From positions 32,537,439-32,601,438 of the forward strand of contig CM050450.1 of the NCBI GenBank assembly GCA_027563935.2: a DNA stretch of 64,000 nucleotides. Reading direction: 5' to 3'. The position numbers and the translations under genes are program-made. The notes beneath the pieces are model-generated. The model was not told the origin of the DNA. It did not search any database and saw only the letters and a program-made list of their open reading frames with translations. This document shows positions 22,873 through 36,200 of the stretch, in pieces (position 1 is the first letter of the stretch; each line of letters starts with the position of its first letter). This DNA is from Costus lasius (taxonomy: Eukaryota; Streptophyta; Magnoliopsida; Zingiberales; Costaceae).

Positions 22873-23946
22873 CTTAGTAATTAGCCTACCTTTTCATATA
22901 CTTTTATTAGTCATGCCTAAATGATTAAGTTCATAGTATCTGTTGAAGTTTTAAAAGAAAAAAACCCAAAAATTTAACATATTATTTTGTTAGGCATTTA
23001 ATTTATATTTCACTCACATTTATTTACTGTTAATAATAGCCTAATTAAGATTAAGATGTCTTAATTATTTTATTATTTTTAATACATCTTAATTAATGAA
23101 TATTATTATTAATTTGCTTTGTCTAAATTAGACGGACATAACTTAGGTAGTCTTCAATATTATAACTCCTCTATATGAGGAAAGGTGTGAGAACGACTTA
23201 GATACACTGATCATTATATTCTCTCCTCCTGCATACAGACTCCTTACTGACGCATCGATAGTGGAGTAATGTTAGTTGTATCTTGGGACATCAGACTAGA
23301 TCGAAACCCGTGTGAAGGGATTGGAAACTCCCCTTAGGGCATACACTTATTGCCTCTAGTTATACTAATCATTTTCTTGTTTTACTCTTAATGAATTTTG
23401 TAGAATTGAATGGGGTAACAACTATTACAAAAAAATGAAGATCGAATTTTCTAATTTCACATGGAGTGTACATCTTTAGGTTGGGTGGTGTTCTCCTATT
23501 CAACCCGGTGGCTTATAGCTTATGCCTCCTAATTGTATGGGGGTAGGCAGCCTATCCTCTAATTTGATCCGAGTATTCAGCCTAACCTCTGATTTAATCT
23601 TTTGCATTACAAAATAATTGCTCTGTAGCATATCATTATGCTTTTCTGTGTTGAATCTTATTTTCATGGTCCAAATTAATTACTGGCATGCGCCTTCATC
23701 TGATTTAATTACTGCAAGTTCTCAATCAGCGAAATCTTAATTGATCTATGCCTTAATATGCTTCTTACACCTACATTTAATTAATCTACGCATTCTTACA
23801 TCTACTTTTAATTATGTTATCTGATCTGTTTTATAAGATTATTAAATTTGTTTTACCGCACCCACCCTTGTATACAAGGGTTTCAATTTTGTGATCCCGT
23901 GATTGTGTTCGGACCCACAACACGTGCTGTCTGGACTCGAGTCTAC
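22873..23946. other. Unassigned AT-rich DNA
   Basis: About 1.1 kb between the GC-rich LTR and the Athila composite. No ORF, repeat or RNA gene that I can support. It ends at the GCAAG target site. Confidence 0.6.
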
Positions 23947-23951
23947 GCAAG
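23947..23951. other. Target-site duplication GCAAG, left
   Basis: The five bases immediately before the outer left LTR (TGTTGTGTCC...). Identical to the five bases after the outer right LTR. Confidence 0.9.
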
Positions 23952-25898
23952 TGTTGTGTCCGCAAGTGCACAAATACTTGAAGTAATAAAATAGATATCG
24001 AACCACAGAGACCTTGTTGTCAAGTACTGAATAATCGATTTCTCGCTAGCTAGGCAATCGAAAAATAGTGAATCAAACTATTGAAAAGAACACGAAAAAA
24101 ATATCAGAGAGGAAATCGGGACTAGGGGTTCATCTACTTTAATTTCTAATGGCTAGATTAAGATAAGTGTCTGTTAATCCAATTTTACCATGATAAAGGT
24201 ATAGTTTACCTCATAAATAAATTGTTTCGCTCTCGTGCAAACAATCGTACAAAGAACCGATCTTCACTTTCGTGCAAGATCTATTCAATGATGAAAATAA
24301 GTAAACCATCAACTAAGAACTCAAGGATCACTCTCGTGCATCCGATTTCTAAGTTGATAACCTCAAGTGGAAACTAAAGATCACTCGCGTGCATCAGAGT
24401 CTCAACACAAGTTTTACTCAAGGTTTTCTGATGACTCGATACTCAATCTCTTGCAGCATCAAATCAAGTCTAAAATATTAACTCAATCCAAAGAATCATA
24501 AAATCAACAAGGCATTAAGTTTCTCTAAGAATTAGAATTCGAAGAACAACCTAATCTCTTACGATAGTTCCAAACTCGATAATTCCTAGGGTTCCGAATT
24601 TCAAGCAATGAAGTTCTCAGTCTATTTTGAAAAATTCTAAATCATGCTGATATTAAGAAACAGAGGATAATTAAAGAACAATCAATTCACAAAAGTAAAA
24701 TTATCATAATAAAATCAGTTTGACAAAATTAGGGTTTTCTAGTTATTAAGAAACAAAAAGATTACACCCCCATGTCTCAAAGAAAGATTAAGCTACCATG
24801 ATGAAGGAATAACAATAAAACATGTTTCTGTATGAATAGGAATCGAAAAGAAGATGAGAAGAGTTACAAAACAGTGCTGTAATGAAATTACAGCACCGTA
24901 ATTGCCTAGAACAGCGCTGTCACCGCTGTTTCATTGATTTCTCCTCCAATCGGAATCCTTTTGCTTTGAAACTTCAGATGCACTTTCTTCTTCACCAGGC
25001 GAAGCTCTCTATCAAATTTCATGGCCGGAGGTGGTCTGTAGGCTGAGAACCGTTGAACCCTAGCAATTCCGCCTCTCCCTCAATTTCGCCATGGATTTCC
25101 CCTCAAAAATTGGGGCTTTCAGTTCCTTTATCTTCTCCTCGTTGAGACGAGCCCGCCACTTCTTTCCGATCTCATTTGGACTTCTGAATCAAAAGATATG
25201 GTCTTTTTAATTTTTGGGTAGAAATATCAGAATTTTGGGTTTCAAAATACGGTACCGTATCCTGAATACGGTAGTGCCGTAATTTCTTCTGTGAGTTCTG
25301 GGCAGAAAACACGGTACCGTGTAAGTCCTCACGGTGCTGCTGTATTTTACCCAAAACCCTTCTAGTTGAAATTGATGGAAAATACGGTACCGTGAGAGTT
25401 TCGTCCAGAAATATGGTAGTGCCGTATATTTGTTAGAGCTTTCGGGTTGAAATTGCTGAAAAATACGGTACCGTGCGATTTCATACGGTAGTGCGGTATT
25501 CTTGTCAAACTTTTCTGGTCGAAAATGCTGAATAATACGGCACCATGTAGTTCCATACGGTAGTGCTGTATTTCACCCAAAACATCTGCTGTGAAATACG
25601 GTATCGTGCGATTCGTGCCCAAAAATACGGTAGTGCCATATTTTTGCTAGAAGGTCCATTTGATTTGAAATTTGATGGGTAGACTCCTCTTGATATCTAG
25701 AACTCATTCATGCATTGGGATTGCTCGAAAACTGGTGATAATGATGCCTTTTTGCCTGAAATTGATCAAAAACCAAAGATGGTGTAGATTCCGAAGCATT
25801 TGGCAAAAAAAGGTGTAAAAACAAAGCAAAAGAGTAAGATTATGGTTCAAAAGACTATCAAATAAGTATGAAAAACACTATGAAATTTAGAGTCATCA
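23952..25898 (-). repeat. LTR 1 of the Athila composite (3' LTR of body A)
   Basis: 1947 bp, TGTTGTGTCC...GAGTCATCA in plus orientation. It carries a dense palindrome array at 25247-25640 and a 10-bp-stem inverted repeat near 24875-24896 that LTR 2 lacks. Followed by the H3 hairpin of body A. Confidence 0.93.
25247..25640. repeat. Alternating palindrome array in the Athila A/B LTR
   Basis: About twelve short palindromes in 400 bp. Type 1 (ATACGGTACCGTAT, CACGGTACCGTG and variants) starts near 25247, 25310, 25382, 25461, 25535 and 25597. Type 2 (TACGG-TAGTG-CCGTA) lies between them. Type 1 spacing is 62-79 bp. Matching arrays occur at about 43516-43915 (LTR 2) and 58665-59060 (LTR 3). Confidence 0.9.
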
Positions 25899-27252
25899 AA
25901 CACATAAGGCTCAAACTTTGCTTGTCCTCAAGCAAATAAAGAAATCAATACCAAAAAATAAATTTTCACATGACGAATAAATTTCTAAAATATAATCATC
26001 CATAGAAAATTTCATTAATCCCACACAAAATTTTCAAGTAAATACATCAGCTTTTGAAATTAATCTTTAAGACTCAAAAGTTCAATCGAATAAAATTTCG
26101 CAATATGCATAGTAATAAAATTTCAACCTCATGAATTAATCTTGTTTTTGAGATTTTCATCCAATATGTTTTTGTTTACAGGAATAGGATTTCCAAATCT
26201 TTTTCCACACATTTTTTTTATTTGTCCTTGACATTCTCTAAATCGATTACCACCCTTTTTCCGATGACGAATTTAGAGTATGTTGGTCACATAACCACAC
26301 ATAATAGAACTCATATCTCATAGGTAAAAAGAATTTTCTTGAGACAGAGGAGTCAATGTCAAAGGAACTCTCTCTTGGCATGCATCTACATAGATACACA
26401 CTTTTGCAATGAACTTCAACTCTTGTCTTAGGTACCATTGTGAACACAATGCCAAGAAGAGGAGTTATTCTTTTTCTTTTTGTGGACTTCAACCCTTGTC
26501 TTTAGGTCCCACTATTAATTTTATACAGTGCCAAGTAGGGGAGTCATTCTTTCTTATGGATTTGGATTTCTTTTTCCCAACAAATAACATAAAATATTAT
26601 AAAGATTAACTAGATTAATCACTTGATATCAACTTAATAACATGTGCAAATATGCTCATTTTATTCAAAAGAATTATTTCACTTCATGATTGCATTCACT
26701 AAACAATGCATTTACCTAGAATTTCATGCATCAATTAATGAAAAATTTCCAACAAATAGATTATATCAGAGAAATAAATTCAACATATAAAATCTATTTC
26801 CAATTTCCAGAAATTGATATGCATGATAATTCATTAAAAATTTTGGCATGGTGTTTGTAGTATTTTCAGAAAAATCCTTGTACACATCATCGTCATATTA
26901 TGTCAACACAACCAAATCAAAATATCTATCAATAAAATCAAAAGGTGAGAATCTGTGGCATGTGAGCACAAGAAGTTTGAAGTATTTATCTTCCATTTGA
27001 ACACATGGATTATCAGAAAAATACAAAGGATGGAATGCAAATGAGTAGGAAGAAAATACTCACAGAGGTCTATTAGTCTGTGTTAGACCCAATCATCCTT
27101 TGTGTCTTCGGGTTCGAACCACCAAAGCTTTTTTTTTAAGACAAAAATTAATTTTCACCTACAAAAAGAAAAGAAAAATTAGTGCTAAGTAAAAAAAAAA
27201 GCTAGAGTAAAAGTGCTTGGGTTGCCTCCCAAGAAGCGCTAATTTTCGGTCA
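25899..27252 (-). other. 3' non-coding region of Athila body A
   Basis: Holds H3 (25918-25935, TTGCTTG-TCCT-CAAGCAA), the duplicated H2 motif (about 26410-26550, two copies 79 bp apart) and H1 (27216-27233). No coding sequence. The extra ORF and palindromes found downstream of pol in element C are absent. Confidence 0.8.
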
Positions 27253-28068
27253 TTAGCTTGACCCTTCAGCACTCAGATTGGATCGTGCTTGTGTGTTTGG
27301 TTGCCCTCCTGATTTCTCTATGTCTCGTTCCGAGTTCTCATGAACATAAGGCTCAGACTTAAAACAGTGTCTAAATTTACTTATGAGCCTTTTTCCTTTC
27401 TCAAGCAACTATGATTTTCCTCTCCTCCTTCGTCTCTTCCTCTTCTTCTTTGCTGTTCTTTCCTAAAATTCTTTATTAGCACACTTAGAAAATGTATCAA
27501 ATTCAGAAGGTTCATCAAATAAAATATGCATGTCACAAACAACCTCATCATCAATTGTTTCTATGCTACAACATGTCCCTGAATGTGATGCCTTCTTTAA
27601 AGAATCAATTAAATCAAATTCAATTATCTCACCACAAATATCAAAAGTCAATTTTCCTTTTCTAACATCAATTAATGCGCCGGATGTAGCTAAGAAAGGC
27701 CTACCAAGAATAATTGGATTTTTAGAATTTTTTTCCATCTCTAAAACTATAAAATCAGCAGGTATGAAAAACTTACCAATTTGTACAGGAACATTTTCTA
27801 ATATACCAACCGGATGCTTTATTGATGAGTCAGCAAGTTGCAAAATCATTGAGGTTGGTTTTGGCTCTCCAACATCCAGTTTCCTATAAAGAGAATAAGG
27901 TATTAGACTAACACTTGCACCGAGGTCACATAACGCTCGGTCAAAAGCCATATCTCCAATAGAACAAGGTACAGAAAAACTACCTGGATCCTTTAGCTTA
28001 GGTGGCAATTTATTCTATATGATAGCACTACATTCCTCAGTAAGTGCTACAGTACCATGATCATCAAT

Positions 28069-29559
28069 TGATACTCACCGCAAGCATAACGGCTTTATCG
28101 CGGTAGTATATAGTATCGTTCCCACGAGGACGGTTGAGTCAAGTACCAATAATTCTTAATTTCAATAGCTAAACGACTTCGTAACTGAGAGTGTTATCGG
28201 TTTAATGTTCAAAATCAAGTAAACAACTAAAAGAACTCCAATTGACAAAGAAAATAGAAGAAAGATAGTTGTTATGAGAAAAATCAAATTTAAGGGGTTC
28301 ACCACACAAACAATCAAGAACTAAATGAAAAGCGTTACTAGAGATAATCTGAAACCACGGAAATTCTCGAGTTTACAAGTTACCCCCTTTCGGCGGTGTA
28401 ACTTGGTACCAAACCCGACCGTCCTTCTACTTTCGTGATAGAACGAACCGGGTTGATCCAATGAGTGCAGGAGAATATAAATTCCGCAGGCACTTTTTAC
28501 CTACTTTCGTGGCAAAACCTACCAGCCCAATCAAAACAGATCAGTTGTCACAATTTTCCCTTTCAGTACTTCTCGTAATGACTAGAGTAAAATTCGATTG
28601 ATCAAGTCGAAGATTACAAAATAAACACAGTAAAGATCGAGTAGAGTCAAGAAAATCTCATAAAAGCAACACAATCAGTTCATAGATTGAAAAGTGGGTT
28701 ACGCCCAAAAATCCGATTAAGTGTTTATGCTACAACTTGCATAGTTTCGGTTAAAATCTCTTTCAGATGAAGGAATACACAAGGCAGAAGAGTTACAAGA
28801 TGAAAATAGAGGAGAAAATGCTAACTTTCCCCCTAGATCTAGTTCCAAGAGATGTCTTCTTCCTTGTTCTCCTTCTCCTCGCTGTCCTCTCGGAGTCGAT
28901 CCGTTTTTCCCCCCAAAATGTTTCCTTTTATATGTCTGGTCAACTTCCTCTTGTTTCTAACGTGTAGCCCTTCTAATCCCCGTCGTTTTGACACCAAGAT
29001 CGCCCAAATCTGACTTGAAATGAGGGAGAAATGCCAAGAGTCGTGATCTGCGTATAAAAATACGGGCGTGAAGCGTTTCTTGGGCTGTCCCGTGAAGTTC
29101 TCAGCCAAATTCTGTGTTGCGCCTTCAGTAGACTTAATGGGCGTATTCTGTTTTACAGGCTAGCATGTATTCTTGTTGGTGAACATGATTCCAAAATTTC
29201 ATTCCCGCGTTTCACGGTCGTGTCTTCAATCACGGCTCGAAAATGATATGAAATATTCGTCCTCAGAAATACGGTCATGAACACTTTCAAGGGCAGACCG
29301 TATTTTCGGTAACAATGTTCGTCTGAGCTGAAAATTGCTGGGAAGCTTCGTCTTTCCATCCTTAACCACTTTATAACTTTATTTCCAGTTTTAAGCTCCA
29401 TAGATAAGTGATTTAACCTGAAACACATGAAAGACAAAGAAATGTGTAGATTCCAAAAATAACAAGGAAATAAGTGCTGAAAGAGATATAAAAGTAACAA
29501 AATATGCCTTAATTCGTGAAATAAATATATCAGGAAATGCAACACACGACAAGAAATCA
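28069..29559 (-). repeat. 3' LTR of Athila element C
   Basis: 1491 bp. Contains a palindrome-rich stretch at about 29045-29330 built on TACGGGCGTG, CACGGTCGTG and ATACGGTC-type cores. Ends ATCA just before the H3 region. Confidence 0.92.
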
Positions 29560-30603
29560 AATTCTCCCAGACTAAAATCCTTGCTTGCCCTCAAGCAATG
29601 AAAATCAGAAAACAGAAAAACCAGGTATGATAGAAAATGATCTTAGCTTATGACTTGTCTCCAAGGAAAGAGTAACCATGCTAAGATTCAAAATTCAAAA
29701 TAATTAGCAAATTGTCAAAAGTCAAATCAAAAAGGTCCCACAATCCAAGATCAAAAAGGACTCTCAACCTATGCAAGGCAATGAACTCCGATCTTATAAA
29801 TAAACTTCATCCGCCTATTTAAGCCTTCCAAGATCACGAATTGGGATGAAAAACTCAATGCTTATGTGGAAAACATGATGTAATAGAAAACTTGATGAAA
29901 GAAACCCCTTTTGTTTTCATTTTGTTTTTTTTATTTGTTTCATAAGTGTCTCTAAACTTTTGTTAGATAATCTTTTCCAATAAAGGCTTTTGCCCCCTTT
30001 TTGTTTTTTTTTGTTTCTTTCAAAATGATGGTCCTAAATTGAAGTGTGGAGGGAAAATGATAATTGTATAGTGAAGTGGCGAGGGTTATGCATTGAGTTT
30101 CCATACCAACAAGCAACCAGGTAAACCGCATAGATAGATAAAGCAATCCACTTAACCAGAAGAACAAAAACATCACATAAGTTTTGAAAGCCTTAATAAA
30201 ATTGAACATGTTCCCCATCAACTTTCATCCATTGAATAAACTAATTACAAGAATCTATCTATCTTAAGCACAGTTGGCATCCAAGGAGACAAGGTTAAAC
30301 ATAGAACAATTTCATTCATACCATGGCATCCTGAATATTCGTCATGTGAATTTTTTTTTTTAAAAAAAAATTTTCAAGAACATTCCATCATTCCATCTTA
30401 ACATAAGAGTACCATTACATCATCACAAAATCAAAAATTTTCATCAATTTTCATCACAACGCAGCATCATGTCAAAAGCATCACAACATCAAAATACTCA
30501 AAATACCCTACATATCTCCCAGACTTAAATTTAGCATAGTCCTCTATGCTATAAAGAAGAATTGCACAAAATTTGGAAAATATGGGTGTGATACTCACAA
30601 AAA
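29560..30603 (-). other. 3' non-coding region of Athila C
   Basis: AT-rich, with H3 at 29581-29598 (TTGCTTG-CCCT-CAAGCAA) next to the LTR. No coding sequence seen; homopolymer runs occur near 30000 and 30355. Confidence 0.8.
29581..29598 (-). other. Hairpin H3 of Athila C
   Basis: Same 7-bp stem as in the other Athila elements with a changed loop (CCCT in plus orientation), 22 bp from the 3' LTR. The stem is invariant while the loop varies. Confidence 0.85.
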
Positions 30604-31994
30604 CTAAGAGGTGCCATCACCATCATCATCGTCGTCTCCATCGGCATCATCATTAGTATCGTCATCGCCGTCTCCCCGGATATCATCAGAATCATCATCA
30701 CTGGGCTGCAATTTCGTCTTGAGATCACTGAATGATGCCCAGAAAGAACTCATAAATTTTGCTTGGCGTTTGAGTTCATCGCTAATTCCGCTATTTTCGT
30801 CATGGAGGTAAGATATATCAGAGCGTATATGTACCAAAGTGTCGTCAATACCCTCGGTGATAGTCAGTAGGCGATCCAACTTCTCTTCAATACGACTCCA
30901 TCTTGCCTCCGCTTCTAGAGCAAAGGAGGAAGAGGAGGCCCCAAAACCAAATGATCTGCCTGGTGGTGGTATTGGTGCAGCTGTAGAAATAGGAGTAGGC
31001 ATCTCCTCAACTACCTTAGGCCCTAAGTACCAATTATGTTTATCACGTATAGTGGTGCGCCTTTGATTAGGTAGTGGCATAGTAATTTCGTTGCCCTTGA
31101 AAATCAGACAATAGTCATCACCCTCTTTCACTATCAGCTTCATAGAAATATAAGAGTCCAAATCAATGCGGTTATGCCCTTTGGCTTTTGGCATAGCAGT
31201 GGGGTCTACTCCTAAAGCTAAGGCAATGTGTGTAACGAGTCACTATATAGTTGCTTGACCAGAAAGTAAGCAGAGTTCAACTTAAATCCATGCAGCATTG
31301 CCCAGATAAAGAGTACCTCGGTGGAGCGTACCATGCTATCACTTTCACCTCTACCGAAGATGGTGTGTGCCAACACCCTATATACGTATCTGAGTACCAG
31401 GTTACTAATTGAACTAGCACGAGCGGTCTTAGAAGAATAGTAGTGGTCATGACTAATGATCTTCCAAAATTAACTTTCATCATAAACCCGAGGTGCCCAT
31501 CGCGTGCTGTCCTCTGGAAAACCAAACATTTGGTTGATATGCTGGAGAGTTAGTGAGAATTCCTTCCCCTGTAAGCGGAATGCAACTCGACTTTTATCTG
31601 CATCGTCGTATGTACTCACTTTGACGGTTAAGGAACTAAAGAATTCCAAAGTCAGTGGTATATATGTGGCATGATGTAATCCAAAGAACTGCTGCCATCC
31701 GATATTTTCATACATCCATTGAACATCTTTAGAAAGTCCCAGTATACTCATAGCTTCCGTATCAAGATAGCGCGTGTTGATGATCTGGCGTTGTAAAAGA
31801 AGACCACAAGTGGATTCCTGGGCAGCATTACGAACTGGAAAACCATATGGCACAGCATCTGGCGCAACAGCTGGCATAGCATTGACAGGAGGTTGGGGAG
31901 GTCGGTCTGCACGAGAGGAAGAAGGACCCTTTTGTGATGATTTACCGGTATGAGGGGTATGCTTCTTTGCCATAACCTTGCGTTTGGGTGCCAT
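30604..31994 (-). pseudogene. ATHILA ORF-1-like protein (envelope-position ORF), broken
   Basis: I chose the ATG at 31994 (MAPKRKVMAKK). The N-terminus is basic and Pro-rich. A conserved core follows (TRYLDTEAMSILGL, GWQQFFGLHHATYIPLTLEFFSSL, FRLQGKEFSLT, FGFPEDSTRWAP), recalling the Pfam ATHILA ORF-1 family. A TAA at 31470-31472 interrupts it. The same frame then continues with a LAHTIFGRGE and FIWAMLHG segment until a frameshift near 31236, after which the last 196 codons run to 30604. The C-terminus has a coiled-coil-like stretch and a long Asp-rich acidic tail encoded by GAT/GAC repeats. The gene lies downstream of pol, the place of the extra or envelope-like ORF in Athila elements. I see no clear signal peptide or membrane segment, so an envelope role is not supported here. 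Confidence 0.82.
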
Positions 31995-32548
31995 TGATAT
32001 CACGAAAAATGCTGATGGAAGAAACGTCCCGGAGCAGAGGATCAAAAATAGAGATTGACAGAAAATCAAATACGCCCCCCCTTAAACAGAGAACAGAGCA
32101 TAACCCCTTTTGCAGAGAGTTCCAAAAACATAATACCAGAGAAATCTCGGGAGAAAACAGCACATAGATTGAATGCTCTCAATATCAAAATAGAAGAAAT
32201 CACAAGAACGAATCCCAGAACAATTTAGGCAATAGGAAATCAGAATGTTGCCTGAGGGAAGAGACGTCGCAGAGTAGGGGTTCTTGAATGGGAAGAGTCG
32301 TCTCAGAGCGGATGTCGCACACCAGAAGATTGGAGAGAATAGGAACTCCTGATGACGACGGCGGCAGTAGGAACTCCGGCGACTCGCTGGAAGGCGGGAG
32401 AGAATGATCGGCGACGGCGAAGAATGGGAAGAGGGGCTGCGGCGGTCGCTGGTGTGGTTTAGGGCACGGGGGAAGGCGTGAAAAACCCTAGGCGGGGTGT
32501 TTAAAGAAAAGGGTGTTGACCAGCTTTGACCAGCAATAGTGATGAAGT

Positions 32549-32970
32549 TACGGCCGTATATCATAATACCCCTATACCCATATTTCTCTCGGTGAAAACT
32601 TAGTTGAAGAAGAATGCCCAAAAAAGAAAATACAGCTGCAGTTGTGAAATCCTCGGGACTTTGAAGATACGGGCGTATACCATTATACGGCATCAGCCAT
32701 ATTTTTCTTGGGAAAAATGTGTTCAGAAGAATACGCCCATATAATGAAGTACAGGTGCGGTTGTGTAATCCTCGGGAGAAAACAATCACTCAAATTACGC
32801 CCGTATAGTGTAACACAGCCCAGGCTGTATTTTTCTCGGGAAAAATCAGGTTTGCAAAGAACGGCCAGAAATCACTTCACAGGCGCGGCTGTGTTCTTTT
32901 CGGTGAAAAACTCCCATATGCTGAAATTCCAAAATACGGTCGTATTACATTTCACGGCCAGGCCGTATTT
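32549..32970. repeat. Palindrome array downstream of pol in Athila C
   Basis: TACGGCCGTA at 32549, TACGGGCGTA at 32668, TACGCCCATA near 32738, TACGCCCGTA at 32796 and TACGGTCGTA at 32935. In between are TTTTTCTCGGG(A)AAAA-type segments that repeat with them. The cores resemble those in this element's own LTRs. The array begins about 200 bp downstream of H1, as in Athila 1. Confidence 0.8.
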
Positions 32971-33169
32971 GTCCAAATATCCCAGAAATAGAGTTTTTTA
33001 GCTCCCAGCTTCCTGTATATCATTCCTACATTCACCATGAGTTAAAGTTCATCAGAATGAAGCAAAGAAATGAACAAAAATGCTCACTAAGCACAGTAAA
33101 CTATATTACAAAGAAACACAAGGAGATAGATAAAAGCTATAAACAACAAAACACACAAAGCATCAGATA

Positions 33170-33187
33170 CTTGGGCTGCCTCCCAAG
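33170..33187 (-). other. Hairpin H1 of Athila C
   Basis: CTTGGG-CTGCCT-CCCAAG in plus orientation, about 40 bp after the pol stop. Same 6-bp stem and place as in Athila 1, A and B. Confidence 0.85.
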
Positions 33188-33227
33188 GAGCGCTACTTTT
33201 AGGTCGGTAGCTCGACCAATAAGTTTA

Positions 33228-36200
33228 TCAAGTAGAGGATGGAGGTTCTAGGAGAGTTTGAGTACTCCCCTTTTCAACCGGTTCAGATTCATAGTAAATC
33301 TTCAGCCTTTGTCCATTTATAGTGAAACTCCTAGAATTTTCGCTCCATATCGTTATAGCTCCATGAGGATAAACCTTTTGAATTACAAAGGGTCCTGACC
33401 AACGTGTCCTTAGCTTTCCAGAGAAGAGCCTGAGACGTGAATTGAATAGGAGAACCTGATCTCCTTCTTTAAATTCTTTCTTCCTAATACGCCAGTCATG
33501 CCAAAATTTTGTTCTTTCCTTGTACAATTTGGAGTTCTCATAAGCAAACATTCTCACTTCATCTAACTCATTCAGCTGGAATTTCCTCCTCTCTTCTGCA
33601 GATTTCAAATCATAGTTCAGCAATTTAACAGCCCAATATGCTCTATGCTCGATCTCCACTGGCAGATGGCAAGATTTGCCATAGATAAGCTGAAATGGTG
33701 ACATTCCCAATGGAGTCTTAAATGCCGTCCGATAGGCCCATAAAGCGTCGTCCAATTTGAGGGCCCAATCCTTTCTTGATGTAGAAACTGTCTTTTCAAG
33801 GATACGTTTAATCTCACGGTTTGAGACTTCGACCTGCCCGCTAGTTTGGGGGTGATATGGTGTTGCAACCTTATGCATCACCCCATACTTTCTCAATAAA
33901 GCCTCAAACTTCTGTTCAATAAAGTGGGATCCCCCGTCGCTTATCAATACCCTAGGGACTCCAAATCGTGGAAATATTGTCTTCTTTAGCATCCTTGATA
34001 CCACTTGAGAATCACAAGTTGCAGCAGTAGTAGTTTCAACCCATTTCGAGACGTAATCCATAGCTACTAGAATATACTTGTTGCCGCAGGACGATGGAAA
34101 TGGCCCCATGAAGTCTATACCCCTGACATCGAATATTTCAACTTCCAAAATGTAGTTGAGGGGGAGTTCGTCTCGTTTAGAAATGTTGCCACTCCTTTGG
34201 CAACTATCACATCTCTGAATAAAATTCCGAGCATCTCTGAAAATGGTAGGCCAATATAGTCCCGACTGTAGAACTTTGAATGTTGTCTTTTCAGCGCTAG
34301 CATGTCCACCATAGGGTGAAGAATGACATTGCAAAAGTACATCGGAGATTTCTGAATCTGGAATGCATCTTCTAAAAAGCCCGTCAGCACATCTTCGGTA
34401 GAGGTAGGGATCGTCCCAATAGTAGTGTCGTACATCAGATAAGAATTTCTTTTTCATTTGAAATGTCAAATCATGTGGAAGGATATCAGTAGCCAAAAAA
34501 TTTACAAAGTTCGCGTACCATGGCGTAGCTTGTGCCATAATTGTGAGTAGTTGCTCTTCAGGAAAAGTATCATTGATCTCAAGATCATCTCCGGTCTGTT
34601 CTTCTTTCTCATGAATCAATCGGGATAGGTGATCCGCCACCGAGTTTTCTGCTCCTTTCTTATCCCGAATCTCCAGGTCAAACTCTTGTAGGAGAAGGAT
34701 CCATCGAATAAGTCTCGGCTTCGCATCTTTCTTTCTCATCAGATATTTAATCGCTACATGGTCAGTAAAAATGATTATTTTAGAATTAATCAGATAAGAC
34801 CGAAACTTATCAAAAGCGAAGACGATGGCAAGCAGCTCCTTCTCCGTAGTAGCATAATTAATCTGTGCCTCGTCCAAAGTGCGACTCGCGTAGTAGATGG
34901 CATGGAGCTTGTTGTCCTTTCTTTGTCCCAGTACAGCTCCCACAGCGAAGTCGCTTGCATCACACATTAATTCGAAAGGAAGATTCCAGTCTAGAGGCTG
35001 CATAACAGGAGCAGAAATTAGAGCCAACTTTAGTTTTTCAAATGCTAATAAACAATCATTATCAAAGCAGAATTCAAAATCTTTTGAAAGCAAGTTCGTG
35101 AGTGATCGGGCAATTTTTGAGAAGTCTTTGATAAATCTTCTGTAGAAACCCACATGCCCAAGGAAGCTGCGGATTCCTTTTACTGAGTTGGGTGGCTGCA
35201 TCTTCTCAATAACTTGGACCTTCGCTTGATCGACTTCGATCCCGCGTTCAGAAATCAGGTGTCCTAGTACAATGCCCTCTTGTGCCATAAAATGACATTT
35301 TCCCAGTTGAGGACGAGGTTCACTTCCTCGCAACGCTGTAAAACTTTCACCAAGTTAGATAAACATTTTTCAAAAGAATGACCATAAACAAAAAAGTCAT
35401 CCATGAAAATGTCCATAAAGTCCTCGTTATAATCTGAGAAAATTTCCATCATGCAACGCTGGAATGTAGCTAGAGCGTTGCACAATCCGAATGGCATCTG
35501 TCGGTATGCAAAAGTGCCGTATGGACAAGTAAATGTGGTCTTCTCTTGATCTTCCGGGTGAATAGGTATCTGCAGAAAACCAGAAAAACCGTTAAGAAAA
35601 TAGAAATAAGAATTGTGAGCCAGGCGCTCAAGCATCTAGTCGATGAAGGGCAAAGGAAAATGGTCCTTCCGCGTTGCTTTGTTCAATTTCCGGTAATCAA
35701 TACACATTCTCCATCCACTTATGGTGCGTATCGGAATTAGCTCATTTTGATCGTTCTTAACTACAGTGACCCCTCCTTTCTTTGGAACTACATGAATGGG
35801 ACTAACCCATTGACTGTCAGAGATGGGGTAAATGACTCCCGCATCGAGAAGCTTGAGAATTTCTTTTTTAACAACATCTTTCATACTCGGGTTCAACCTT
35901 CGCTGAAACTCCACTGAGGGCTTACTCCCCTCTTCCAAAAGTATTCTGTGCATACATACAAATGGGCTTAGTCCTTGAATATCATCCAATGAATAGCCTA
36001 TGACTTTCCTGTGGAGTCTCAGTTGAGCAAGTAAAAGTTCAATCTGCTCTTCAGACAAGTTAGCATTCACTATAACAGGTAAAGTTGAATTTGCACCAAG
36101 GAATTCATATCTAAGATTCTCAGGAAGTGATTTCAATTCAATGATCTTTTCCTTACTCTCAACTGGTATCTTATCATGGAGTTCTTCAGAATTCACCTTC

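Larger units (their letters stand above)
31995..33227 (-). other. Pol-ORF-1 spacer of Athila C with palindrome array and gene-like leader
   Basis: Contains hairpin H1 (33170-33187), a palindrome array (about 32540-32985) and a GC-richer stretch (32240-32530). On the minus strand that stretch has TTTAAA near 32500, then TAGGGTTTTTC and CT-rich sequence, resembling a plant 5' untranslated leader for ORF-1. The 235-codon open frame at 32082-32789 crosses these features and is not considered a gene. Confidence 0.65.

Noticed and set aside
25247..25640. CRISPR-like array
   Set aside because: The repeats are short variable palindromes in a plant LTR, without conserved direct repeats, unique spacers or cas genes.
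30611..30811. Serine-rich plus-strand frame
   Set aside because: It is the antisense shadow of the Asp-rich tail codons of the ORF-1-like gene.
32082..32789. 235-codon minus-strand frame upstream of ORF-1
   Set aside because: It runs through the palindrome array and a leader-like segment, has no recognisable domain, and starts at a weak site.
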